64,000 nt of DNA from an uncultured Lachnospiraceae bacterium (GTDB lineage: Bacteria; Bacillota; Clostridia; Lachnospirales; Lachnospiraceae): the NCBI GenBank assembly GCA_910579505.1, contig CAJTTZ010000002.1, forward strand, positions 1 to 64,000, read 5' to 3'. Every line of letters begins with the position of its first letter. The stretch's first letter is position 1. The notes under the pieces are model-generated. The model was not told the origin of the DNA. It was given only the letters and a program-made list of their open reading frames with translations, and did not search any database. The translations under genes and the position numbers were made by a program. Below are positions 7,386-16,343 of this stretch, piece after piece.

Positions 7386-8608
7386 TATTCGTGCCGCAGC
7401 GCCTCAATCGGGCTAAGCTTCGCCGCCTTCCTCGCAGGGTAAATGCCGAAGAAGATACCAACGCCCGAGGAGAACGCCGCCGCGATAATCACCGTGGGCA
7501 CGTCGATCTGCGCCGTATAGCCCAGAACACCGCAGATTACCTTTGCGCTCAGCACGCCAAGCAAAATGCCGATCAGACCGCCGATCAGTGTGATGATACC
7601 CGCTTCCGCCAGGAACTGTAAGAGGATCGACTTCGTTCTGGCGCCGAGCGACTTGCGGATGCCGATCTCCCGCGTCCGCTCTGTCACGGACACGAGCATG
7701 ATGTTCATAACGCCAATACCGCCCACCAACAGGGAAATCGCCGCCACAAAGGAGATAAACAGCGTGAGCATCCCGATGATCTGGTCAAACTGCGCCGAAA
7801 AATCCGCGAAGCTTTCCATCAGGATCTTATTCTCTCCCCGCACGTTGTAGCGGTTTTCGAGAAGGCGGATGGTATCCGCCGCCACCTGTGATACATACTC
7901 GGAACTCTCCGCCACCACATAGAGCTGGCTGAATTCGCCGATCCACAGCCCATAGCCTGCCGCCATGGCCGTCAGCGGCATCTCCACCTGCAGATAGCCG
8001 CCGCCGTTCATCGCGGCAATGATACCGGCCGGCGTATCCTGTCTGATACCGACGATCCGCAGATCCTGGCTCACATCCCAGAGGCTCATCTCAAAAGTCA
8101 TACCCACCACGTCCGTGGTGCCGAACAGCGACCTTGCCGCGCTCTCCGAGATGACGCAGACCATGCTCGCCGCGTCACATTCACTCTGCGAAAAATATCT
8201 GCCTTTGACAATCGGCTCCTTGCCAATCGCGTACTGCAGCGCCGTATTGCCGCCGTTTAATACCGCCATAAAGTCGCCTTTTCGCCCTTTGGCCGTGGCG
8301 CCGTAATAGCCGTACTGCACCGTGGCGCCCTTCACATGCTCCACCTTTTCCTTGATCAGCGCAAAGTCTTCCTCCGTAAACTTTACATCATTGCCTTCCT
8401 CGTTATCGTTGGTGTAAATGGCAATCAGTCCGCCACCCATATTTTCCAGCTCGTCGTTGACCGAGCCGCGCACCCCGTTACCGATGGATATAATCATAAT
8501 AACGGAGGAAATGCCAATAATAATGCCCAGCATGGTGAGGGCGGAGCGCCCTTTATTGCTCTTGATATTCATCAGGGCAATTTTTATGTATTCCCATATC
8601 TGTCCCAT
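7385..8608 (-). CDS. MacB-like ABC transporter permease (FtsX family)
   Basis: A 407-residue permease of the MacB/LolCE type. Transmembrane helix 1 lies near residues 22-42 (LTMLGIIIGISSVIMIISIG), followed by a large extracytoplasmic MacB core domain of about 230 residues. Three transmembrane helices follow in an FtsX domain from about residue 280 on, with the hallmark VTERTREIGIRKSLGA and the C-terminal YPARKAAKLSPIEALRHE. With the ATPase and HlyD-like adaptor encoded just upstream it should form a tripartite-like exporter of the kind used for peptides, bacteriocins or antibiotics. The substrate is unknown. Confidence 0.9.
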   Translation of the reverse strand: MGQIWEYIKIALMNIKSNKGRSALTMLGIIIGISSVIMIISIGNGVRGSVNDELENMGGGLIAIYTNDNEEGNDVKFTEEDFALIKEKVEHVKGATVQYGYYGATAKGRKGDFMAVLNGGNTALQYAIGKEPIVKGRYFSQSECDAASMVCVISESAARSLFGTTDVVGMTFEMSLWDVSQDLRIVGIRQDTPAGIIAAMNGGGYLQVEMPLTAMAAGYGLWIGEFSQLYVVAESSEYVSQVAADTIRLLENRYNVRGENKILMESFADFSAQFDQIIGMLTLFISFVAAISLLVGGIGVMNIMLVSVTERTREIGIRKSLGARTKSILLQFLAEAGIITLIGGLIGILLGVLSAKVICGVLGYTAQIDVPTVIIAAAFSSGVGIFFGIYPARKAAKLSPIEALRHE

Positions 8609-8644
8609 TTTGTTCCCTGTCCTTTATTTTCTTTCATCATACGA

Positions 8645-8726
8645 CGAAGCATAGAACTTCCAAGTCAACTTTTCTGACTTTGCGTCCCCGTCCTATGGCG
8701 GGACGTCTTTCGCCGTTCTTTTTGCA
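8645..8726 (-). repeat. Structured intergenic repeat, copy D
   Basis: Starts directly after the stop codon of the adaptor gene. It contains the hairpin AAGTCA/TGACTT (perfect, near 8664-8682) and the hairpin CGTCC/GGACG around 8691-8707. The 65-base core closely matches copy C at 6711-6775. Several differences between the copies sit in the paired arms, for example AAGTCA here against AAGCCAGC there. Confidence 0.7.
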
Positions 8727-10340
8727 CTAAGGCATCGGCATTGCTGTCACCACCGTGCCGTCCTCAAATTCCATGCCGTTCGCCATAATTACGTTGTCGC
8801 CTTCCGCAAGTCCCTCCTTCACCTCGCTGACGCTGTCGGATGCGATACCCGTGGTAATGCGCTTCTTCGCCACCACGCCGTTCTCCTCCACGTACACAAA
8901 GTCGCCGTCACGGTCGCTGTTGATCACCTCGAGGGGAACCGTGATTACACCCTCCGCCTTCGCCATGTGGACATAGACCTTAGCCTCTACGCCCAGAAAG
9001 ATACTGTCATCCGGGTTGTCGATGTTTACGTCCACGCCAACCACCATGGCGCCGCTGTTATTCTGGGTCGCCATACCGTCAATCTTGCTCACCGTGCCCT
9101 CGTAAGTCTTTCCCGCAATATTGATATCCGCCTTCTGCCCCACGGCAATCTTTTCCAGATCGTATTTGGAGACGCTGAGCCTCACATATACCTTCTCCGT
9201 GCTCTCTATGGTCACCAGCTTTCCGCTCTCCGTGGGCGGCTGTCCTGCTATCGCCTCGAGCTCTGTGACCACGCCGCCGAAATCGGCTTTCAACCCGTTC
9301 TCCACCTCGGCAATGGCGTCCAGCTTCTCCTGATTGGTCAGTTTCTCAAGCGCCGTGTCCGCCTCCAGCTTCGCCTTGCCGCCCGCATCCAGAACCCCGG
9401 ACTCTGAGGTGGCTTTCTGGGATTTCATTTCGGACTTATACTCTTTATAGGAGGCTATCAGTTCCTCCACCTCATTTGCCTGCCTCTGCAGATCTCTGAT
9501 TTCTTTATTATTCTGTTCCTCGTAGGCGTTATACTGTGCCTGCTCCTGCAGATTCAGCAGAACTTCCTCGTCATAGGCGATCTGCGCCTTAGCCGCCTCA
9601 TCCTTCTCCTTCTTTTCCTCATCGTCAGAATCCAGCTGCTGCTCCGCCTCCCAGGCGTGACGCTCCTCCAAACGCTGCTTCTCGTCCGTGATCCTTTTCT
9701 GCTGCTCCAAAATGGATGCCTGCAGGGCCGCCCCGTTATAGGACCAGCCGGCTTTCTTATCCTCGATCTTTTTATTGATTTCTTTGAGCAGATTTTCATT
9801 ATCCGCAATCTGCTGCTCCAGCACCGCCAAATTGCGGTTCGCCTCTGACAAATCCGCTATGTACTCACTATTCTTATGAACGGAACTTTCGTAGCCACCC
9901 TCGTTTGATGCCATCTTATACTCCGCCGCCTGCTTTTCCTCGGCCAGCGCCTTCTCGTCAAAGGTGAGCATCACTTCGCCCTTTTTCACCGTATCGCCGG
10001 TGCTCACCATCACTTCGCCGACCTCCACCGACAAAGGCGCAAAGTAAGTCCTTATCTCATCGCTCTTCACCGTGCCGCCGGTGCTCAGTATCTGCTCTAC
10101 ATCTCCCGTTGTGACCGCTACGGTAGTTACCATCGGAGCCGCGTTTTTAGCCATAAGGGAATTTCTCACAAAAAAAGCCGCAACGAGTACCGCCAGAACG
10201 CCGGCAATTACCCGGCGGCGTATCTTTTTCTTCTTCTCCTTATCCATGGGAACCTTTTCCTTCTTCGGCTTCACATCCGTGATATCCGTACTTTCCACCG
10301 CATTTTCCGCCTTATTCTTCGCCTTCCGAAACATTTTCAT
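8727..10340 (-). CDS. HlyD/MacA-like membrane fusion protein of an ABC exporter
   Basis: A 537-residue adaptor protein. A lysine-rich cytoplasmic N terminus of about 45 residues is followed by one transmembrane helix (VIAGVLAVLVAAFFV). Next come a beta-barrel/lipoyl half with VMVSTGDTVKKGEVML near residues 107-122, a long coiled coil of about 170 residues rich in Glu, Gln and Lys, the second lipoyl half, and a C-terminal barrel and proximal domain ending in GMEFEDGTVVTAMPMP. It links the permease to the outside or cell wall. Its start overlaps the ATPase gene by 29 bases. The coiled coil is long for a Gram-positive adaptor. Confidence 0.9.
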   Translation of the reverse strand: MKMFRKAKNKAENAVESTDITDVKPKKEKVPMDKEKKKKIRRRVIAGVLAVLVAAFFVRNSLMAKNAAPMVTTVAVTTGDVEQILSTGGTVKSDEIRTYFAPLSVEVGEVMVSTGDTVKKGEVMLTFDEKALAEEKQAAEYKMASNEGGYESSVHKNSEYIADLSEANRNLAVLEQQIADNENLLKEINKKIEDKKAGWSYNGAALQASILEQQKRITDEKQRLEERHAWEAEQQLDSDDEEKKEKDEAAKAQIAYDEEVLLNLQEQAQYNAYEEQNNKEIRDLQRQANEVEELIASYKEYKSEMKSQKATSESGVLDAGGKAKLEADTALEKLTNQEKLDAIAEVENGLKADFGGVVTELEAIAGQPPTESGKLVTIESTEKVYVRLSVSKYDLEKIAVGQKADINIAGKTYEGTVSKIDGMATQNNSGAMVVGVDVNIDNPDDSIFLGVEAKVYVHMAKAEGVITVPLEVINSDRDGDFVYVEENGVVAKKRITTGIASDSVSEVKEGLAEGDNVIMANGMEFEDGTVVTAMPMP

Positions 10341-11013
10341 AATCCTCCTCTATTTTTCCGTCCATAATCTTTATGACACGCTTCGCCCGTGCCGCAATCT
10401 CGTCGTCATGCGTGATCAGTATCACTGTCCTGCCCTCCTCATGCAGCCCCCGCAGAATGTCCATGATCTCCCTCGTGGACCCGGAGTCCAGGTTTCCCGT
10501 CGGCTCGTCCGCCAGAATGATGGGCGGCGCCTGCGCAATCGCCCTGGCAATCGCTACTCTCTGCTGCTGTCCGCCGGACATCTCGGACGGCTTGTGGGTC
10601 TTTCGCTTGGCAAGCCCAACCTTATCGAGCGCCTTCTCCGACAGCTCCACCCGCTCCTTCTTGCCCACACCCCGGTAAATCAGCGGCAGCTCCACGTTCT
10701 CCACCGCCGTCAGGCTGGGAATCAGGTTAAACCCCTGAAATACAAAGCCGATCTCCTGATTTCGGATGTCTGAAAGCTCGTCGTCCGACATGCTGCCCAC
10801 ATCATGCCCATGCAGAAAATAGCTGCCGCTTGTAGGCACGTCCAGACAGCCCAGCATGTTCATCAGCGTGGATTTTCCCGAGCCGGAATGCCCGATAATC
10901 GCCACGAACTCTCCTTCCCCGATGGTCAGGCTCACATGATCCAGCGCCTTCACTTCATTTTCCCCGGGATTGTAGACCTTGCAGATATCCCGGATTTCCA
11001 CCAATGTCCCCAT
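10312..11013 (-). CDS. MacB/LolD-type ABC transporter ATPase
   Basis: A 233-residue ATPase with Walker A GHSGSGKST near residue 39, the Q-loop FVFQGFNL near 90, signature LSGGQ variant MSGGQQQRVAIARA near 142, Walker B IILADEPTGNLD near 165 and the H-loop ITHD near 200. The sequence is typical of the MacB/LolD/FtsE branch that pairs with FtsX-type permeases, as found here two genes downstream. It is the first gene of the export operon behind the promoter region at 11121-11179. Confidence 0.92.
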   Translation of the reverse strand: MGTLVEIRDICKVYNPGENEVKALDHVSLTIGEGEFVAIIGHSGSGKSTLMNMLGCLDVPTSGSYFLHGHDVGSMSDDELSDIRNQEIGFVFQGFNLIPSLTAVENVELPLIYRGVGKKERVELSEKALDKVGLAKRKTHKPSEMSGGQQQRVAIARAIAQAPPIILADEPTGNLDSGSTREIMDILRGLHEEGRTVILITHDDEIAARAKRVIKIMDGKIEEDYENVSEGEE

Positions 11014-11120
11014 GATGCCGATTTCCTTTCCTTACTCTATGTATGTTCTAAACCGTACTGGTATCTTTTTTCTATAACGAAACAAGTCCCCTTCTGTCTT
11101 CATCTTTTTCTGTCATGTCC

Positions 11121-11179
11121 AGTATACCTTACCATCTTTTTCTTAAAAGTAGCACACTAAAATCTTAAATCATTCTTAA
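11121..11179 (-). promoter_or_regulatory. Candidate promoter with phased TCTTAA repeats upstream of the export operon
   Basis: On the minus strand a -10 box TATACT (11121-11126) is preceded at 17 bases by a poor -35 (CTTTTA, 11144-11149). Plus-strand TCTTAA occurs at 11141, 11163 and 11174, spacings of 22 and 11 bases, so the copies lie on one face of the helix. Eleven-base direct repeats next to a weak -35 are the usual site of OmpR/PhoB-type activators such as those that control exporter operons. No such regulator gene is present in this window. Confidence 0.45.
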
Positions 11180-11250
11180 AAACCGCGTCAATTCATCGCA
11201 CTGCCCTCATCGCCTTTAAAGTTCTTCTTGCATTATTTTACAATAAGAAT

Positions 11251-11278
11251 CTTACAAAAATCTTACAGGAAGCTTACA
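11251..11278. promoter_or_regulatory. Three CTTACA hexamers at exact 11-base spacing
   Basis: CTTACA begins at 11251, 11262 and 11273 (TGTAAG on the minus strand). Three identical half-sites at one helical turn look like a winged-helix response-regulator site. The stretch lies between the ribU terminator and the export operon promoter, so it could act on the export operon from about 130 bases upstream of the -10 box. The remaining intergenic stretch 11014-11360 shows no reading frame of note. Confidence 0.45.
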
Positions 11279-11319
11279 AAAAAGAAAATACTACTTCTCC
11301 TCAGAAAAGTAGTATTTTC
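11278..11319 (-). terminator. Rho-independent terminator of ribU
   Basis: On the minus strand a 13-base stem GAAAATACTACTT/AAGTAGTATTTTC (11284-11296 and 11307-11319) is followed by TTTTTT. It lies about 40 bases after the ribU stop codon. Confidence 0.88.
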
Positions 11320-11360
11320 CTTCTAAAATATTATATTAACCCCTTCTCACCATTGATACA

Positions 11361-12140
11361 TCACGCATTTCCCGAATTGGAAATCTCTCCAGCGCGTCTT
11401 TCCATGACGGGACTGGCATTTTTCAAAATCGGGCTTAAAGGTTTATAGATCAGCATCGTGACTCCCGACGCCGCCGCGCTCTTTACAATATTCAAAGGCG
11501 CCACAGCAAAGATCACAAAACTCGTTATGTTATGAATATTTCCGTTGATCTCCGCGCCTGCCGCGATAATGGCCTCCAGAGGCATCCCGAAAAGTTTGGA
11601 AAATGCTGGGAGCAGGTAAACGCCGTTAAACGCCGACCCGAACACTGTCATAATCAGGGAGCCTGCCACACAAGCTGCAACAGCCCTCTTCTTGGTCTTC
11701 TTAAACATGTACAGGATCGACGCGGGCAGAACAAGGCTGCAGCCGATCACAAAATTGGCAAGGTCTCCCACAAAGGCTGTGCTCGTTCCCTTGATTACCA
11801 GCTTTAAGAGGATCTTGCAAAACTCGATCATCACGCCTGCCACGGGACCGAAGGCAAAAGCTCCCACCAGCGCGGGAATCTCGGAGAAATCCAGCTGATA
11901 GAATCCGGGCGCCAGAAACGGAACCGGGAAGTCCATCATATGTAAGATCACGGAAAGCGCCGAAAACAGCCCGATCATAGTGATCTTTCTGGTGGTGAGG
12001 ATGCGCTCTGTCACCCCATTTTTCTTCTGCACCGTCTTTTCCGTGCCATAGGCGATCAGAAACAGCGCCGCCGCCACGCCCACGCAGACAAGGACAAAAA
12101 TCACATTGTCCGCAATACTTTGTAATAATCCGTTACCCAT
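11361..12140 (-). CDS. ribU: Riboflavin ECF transporter S component RibU
   Basis: A 259-residue membrane protein, longer than the usual 190-200 because of an N-terminal extra helix (residues 10-30) and a hydrophilic C-terminal tail. The ECF-S core starts near residue 50 (ITMIGLFSALSVILHMMDFPVPF) and has LDFSEIPALVGAFAFGPVAG, a riboflavin-specific S-component signature. About six further helices follow. S components bind the vitamin and work with the shared EcfAAT module, not seen in this window. An FMN riboswitch directly upstream supports riboflavin as substrate. The ribosome site is AAAGGAGG. Confidence 0.92.
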   Translation of the reverse strand: MGNGLLQSIADNVIFVLVCVGVAAALFLIAYGTEKTVQKKNGVTERILTTRKITMIGLFSALSVILHMMDFPVPFLAPGFYQLDFSEIPALVGAFAFGPVAGVMIEFCKILLKLVIKGTSTAFVGDLANFVIGCSLVLPASILYMFKKTKKRAVAACVAGSLIMTVFGSAFNGVYLLPAFSKLFGMPLEAIIAAGAEINGNIHNITSFVIFAVAPLNIVKSAAASGVTMLIYKPLSPILKNASPVMERRAGEISNSGNA

Positions 12141-12200
12141 TTTTCTTTTCCTCCTTTTTTAGGGGAAAGTTCTTCTGACTCCGCCCGCCAAACGTAAAGA

Positions 12201-12226
12201 ACCCCCGAAGCCGAAACTCCGGGGGT
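12201..12226 (-). terminator. Hairpin downstream of the FMN aptamer (candidate riboswitch terminator)
   Basis: ACCCCCG/CGGGGGT arms (12201-12207 and 12220-12226) form a strong stem between the aptamer and the ribU start, the usual place of the expression platform. The following bases on the minus strand are TCTTTACG, only a weak T-run, so control could also act at the level of translation. Confidence 0.6.
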
Positions 12227-12310
12227 AATACTCGTTGAGCGGACACTGTACCGCATACGCGGCACAAGCTCTTGTACGATAAGTATGACACGCATGTCAT
12301 CTTATCTGTC

Positions 12311-12446
12311 TTCTCTCATCCAGACTATACTGTCGGTCTTGGAATTTCACCAAGTCAGCCGTCCGATCCTTGCGCGGGTAAACGCTTGAACCGTAACGGG
12401 TCGCGGACTGTAACCGCCGGTAGGGAATTGCACCCTGCCCCGAAGA
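12311..12446 (-). ncRNA. FMN riboswitch (RFN element)
   Basis: The minus strand holds the conserved RFN blocks in order: TTCGGGGCAGGGTG (start, near 12432-12445), AATTCCCTACCGGCGGT, GTCCGCGA, the variable hairpin, GGTGAAATTCC, AGACCGACAGT, and AGTCTGGATGAGAGAAG at the end (12311-12327). The closing stem pairs CTTC/GAAG. When FMN is bound, expression of the downstream ribU is expected to fall. It is preceded by the consensus promoter at 12475-12503. Confidence 0.97.
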
Positions 12447-12474
12447 ACTTTTCTCTTATTTTGTTTACTGGTTT

Positions 12475-12503
12475 ATTTTACTACGGATGTTTCCTCATGT
12501 CAA
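12475..12503 (-). promoter_or_regulatory. Sigma-70-type promoter of the FMN riboswitch/ribU transcript
   Basis: Minus strand: TTGACA (12498-12503), 17-base spacer, TAAAAT (12475-12480). Transcription would start a few bases before the RFN element. Confidence 0.88.
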
Positions 12504-12522
12504 CCATGACGTTCAGCCCCGC

Positions 12523-12563
12523 CGAGGCTGCGAAGCAGTCCTCGCAATCGAGCTTGCTCGATT
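12523..12563 (-). repeat. Two hairpins directly after the oppA stop codon
   Basis: AATCGAGC/GCTCGATT (12546-12553 and 12556-12563) begins two bases after the oppA stop. CGAGGCTGC/GCAGTCCTCG (12523-12531 and 12535-12544, one bulged T) follows at once. There is no T-run. The architecture, a double hairpin abutting a stop codon, is the same as in repeats A and B, although the sequence differs. Confidence 0.6.
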
Positions 12564-12565
12564 TG

Positions 12566-14287
12566 TTATTCAGCAATATCTGCGTACATGAAGTACCAGT
12601 AGCCGTATGCGGAATGCCACATGCCGGTAATCTTGCTGCTCTGTAACCAGAAGTCATTGTAGTAGGCAACGGGAACGCAGCCAGCCTCGTTCATGATGAT
12701 GTCCTCTGCCTTGTGAAGGGCTGCGGAACGCTCTGCAGCGTCCAGCGTGGTTCTGGAAGTATCCATAGCTGCGTCGTACTCTGCGTTGTTGAACTTACCG
12801 TCGTTGTTACCGTTATTGGAGTAAAGCAGATCCAGCATGTTGGAAGGATCGCTGTAGTCTCCTACCCAGCCGTTACGTGCAGCGTCATAGTCGCCGTTAC
12901 GTCTCATGGGTGTAAAGCTTGCCCACTCTACGATATCTACCTGAAGCTCCACGCCGATCTCCGCCCATGCCTGCTGCAGATACTCGGCAACTACCTTGTG
13001 GTAGCCTGCATCGTTGGTGGAGTAGCTGATGGACGGGAAGCCCGCACCATCGGGGTAACCCGCCTCGGCAAGAAGCTTCTTCGCCTCCTCCACGTTCGCC
13101 TCGTGGTTCGTCGTGTCAATATAAGGCTTGCCGCCATTCGCGTTGTCAATGAACTGGGAACCGTCTGTATCAATCCAGCCGGGACCCATGAAGTTGCTTG
13201 CTGCGGAGTAAGTTCCCTGCATCAGCGTACCCGCCACATACTCACGGTCGATGGCAAGGCTTAATGCCTTACGAACCTTGGGATCGTTGAAGGGCTCTCT
13301 CTGTGTGTTCAGGCTCAGATAGTAGGTACCGATGATCGGGTCTACATAGAACTCCGGGTTGCCCTCTAAGGAAGGGATCTCCTCGGTGGGCACATCCTTG
13401 ATGAAGAGCACTTCGCCGGTCTGGTATGCGCTGTAAGCAGCGTTAGCATCCTCAATCAGGTTGAACTTGATGCCGTCTAACTTGATTGCGTCCGCATTCC
13501 AGTAGTTGGGGTTCTTTGTGCACATGATATAGGAACCGGGCACCCACTCGGAAATATAGAAAGTGCCGTTACAAACGTAAGTGTCAGCGTTTACTGCCCA
13601 GCCGTCGCCGTTCGCGTCAATGGTTGCCTGCTGTACCGGGCTTAAGGTAGCGAAAGCTGCCAGGGAGCCAAAGTAGGAGCAGGGCTGGGAAAGGTGTACC
13701 ACTAAGGTAGAGTCATCCGTAGCTTCCACGCCGAGAGCCTCCAGGTTGCCGCCAATGGCGTCCTCGTAACCCTCTACCATGCCGAGCACTGTCTCCGCGT
13801 AGGGAGCCGCCACCATGGGATCGCAGACTCTGCGCCAGCTGTATACGAAATCGTTTGCCGTGAGGGCGGAGCCGTCGGACCACTTCAGACCGTCTCTCAA
13901 ATGGAAGGTCCATGTCAGGCCGTCCTCGGAAGTCTCCCATGTCTCAGCCTGGCCGGGAGCCAGCTTGCCGTCCTGGTCTACCGTCAGAAGGCACTCAAAG
14001 GTGTGTAAAAGCATATTACCGCCATCAACAGCGCTGTTTAAGGCCGGGTCAATGGTCTCGGGGTTGGGTCCGATCTGTACGGACAGGATCTTCCCTTCGC
14101 CGGAAGCTGCGGGTGCAGCACTGTCAGCACCAGTATCATCCGCGGGAGCCTCCCCCCCCTCTGTGGTTTCTGCCGCCGCGTCACCGGAATCCGCCGCAGG
14201 GGTGGTCGTATCCGAACCGCCGCCGCACGCCGTCACACCGACAACCATAGCCGCTGCCAACATAAGCGCGATTACTTTCTTTTTCAT
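12566..14287 (-). CDS. oppA: Oligopeptide ABC transporter substrate-binding lipoprotein
   Basis: A 573-residue SBP family 5 protein that captures peptides outside the membrane for OppBCDF. The signal peptide MKKKVIALMLAAAMVVGVTAC ends in a lipobox VTAC, so the mature protein is a lipoprotein attached at the first Cys. A linker rich in Thr, Ala, Gly, Glu and Asp follows (residues 22-60) and is encoded partly by a run of eight G (plus-strand C at 14152-14159). The mature fold has PETIDPALNSAVDGGNML, the WTFHLRDGLKWSDG motif and LSLAIDREYV. ATG 14287 is chosen (GAGGAGGAACG upstream); an upstream in-frame extension lacks a signal. It is the last gene of the opp operon. Confidence 0.93.
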   Translation of the reverse strand: MKKKVIALMLAAAMVVGVTACGGGSDTTTPAADSGDAAAETTEGGEAPADDTGADSAAPAASGEGKILSVQIGPNPETIDPALNSAVDGGNMLLHTFECLLTVDQDGKLAPGQAETWETSEDGLTWTFHLRDGLKWSDGSALTANDFVYSWRRVCDPMVAAPYAETVLGMVEGYEDAIGGNLEALGVEATDDSTLVVHLSQPCSYFGSLAAFATLSPVQQATIDANGDGWAVNADTYVCNGTFYISEWVPGSYIMCTKNPNYWNADAIKLDGIKFNLIEDANAAYSAYQTGEVLFIKDVPTEEIPSLEGNPEFYVDPIIGTYYLSLNTQREPFNDPKVRKALSLAIDREYVAGTLMQGTYSAASNFMGPGWIDTDGSQFIDNANGGKPYIDTTNHEANVEEAKKLLAEAGYPDGAGFPSISYSTNDAGYHKVVAEYLQQAWAEIGVELQVDIVEWASFTPMRRNGDYDAARNGWVGDYSDPSNMLDLLYSNNGNNDGKFNNAEYDAAMDTSRTTLDAAERSAALHKAEDIIMNEAGCVPVAYYNDFWLQSSKITGMWHSAYGYWYFMYADIAE

Positions 14288-14343
14288 AATCGTTCCTCCT
14301 CTTCTTAAAATATTTACTTTTCCATCTAACATGTTTACCACAT

Positions 14344-15325
14344 CTAATTGCACTTGTCAATATGGTGACAGGCGCAAAAATGCCCATTTTCCACTTCTCT
14401 CCACTCCGGCACCTCCGCCGCACACCTCTCGCTGGCATAAGGACAGCGGGTTCGGAAGGTACATCCGGACGGCGGATTTAAGGGACTCGGCACGTCTCCT
14501 TCCAGCACGATACGCTTACTTTCCCTCGCCTGTTTCGGGTCCGCAACGGGAATTGCCGAGATCAGGCTCTTCGTGTACGGGTGCAGGGGGCGGTCCACCA
14601 GTGTATAGCTGTCCGTAAGCTCCACCATCCTGCCCAGATACATCACGCCGATGCGGTTGGATATGTGTTTCACCGCCGACAGGTCGTGGGCGATAAACAG
14701 GTACGTCAGACCCATCTGCTCCTGTAAATCCTCAAACATATTGATGACCTGCGCCTGAATCGACACGTCCAGCGCAGAGATCGGCTCGTCGCAGACGATA
14801 AACTCGGGATGCACCGCCAGCGCCCTGGCAATACCCACACGCTGCCTCTGTCCGCCGGAGAATTCGTGGGGATAACGGTTCGCGTGCTCTGAGTTTAAGC
14901 CAACCCGCTCCAGAATGTGTATGATCTGGTCGTAGCGGTCCTGCTTGCTCTGAGCCAGCTTATGCACATCAATCGCCTCCCCCACGATGTCGCCCACCGT
15001 CATACGGGGGTCAAGACTCGCATAAGGATCCTGAAACACGATCTGCATCCGCTTTCTGTAAGGGAGCATATTCGCGTACTCTTTCTTTTCCACATCAAAA
15101 ATCACATCGCCGTCAAAGGTGAATTTCCCGCCCGTAGGCTCGTAGAGCCGCAGCATGGTGCGTCCCGTGGTGGTCTTGCCGCAGCCGGATTCACCCACCA
15201 GCCCAAGCGTTTCCCCCTTATCCACATAGAAGGAGACGTCGTCCACCGCTCTGACAAACTTTTTATTCTTTCCAAAGCCTCCCGCCGGAAAATACTGGCG
15301 CAGATGCTCCACTTCAATCAAATGC

Positions 15326-15333
<8 letters not shown>
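14344..15333 (-). CDS. oppF: Oligopeptide ABC transporter ATPase OppF
   Basis: A 329-residue ATPase with Walker A GESGCGKTT near residue 44, Q-loop IVFQDPYASLDPRMTV, signature FSGGQRQRVGIARALA near 160 and Walker B FIVCDEPISALDVS. The C-terminal oligopeptide/dipeptide domain has the cluster C-x-F-R-T-R-C-P-Y and later Cys residues, found in OppD/OppF/DppD. The N terminus LIEVEHLRQYFPAGG is typical of the F subunit. It overlaps oppD by eight bases and powers peptide import with OppD. Confidence 0.93.
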
Positions 15334-16327
<994 letters not shown>

Positions 16328-16343
16328 TCTCTCGTCCTCCTTT

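Noticed and set aside
7270..7461. N-terminal 64-residue extension of the YcxB-like protein
   Set aside because: It translates the structured repeat and part of the permease gene; the family-like sequence starts at ATG 7269.
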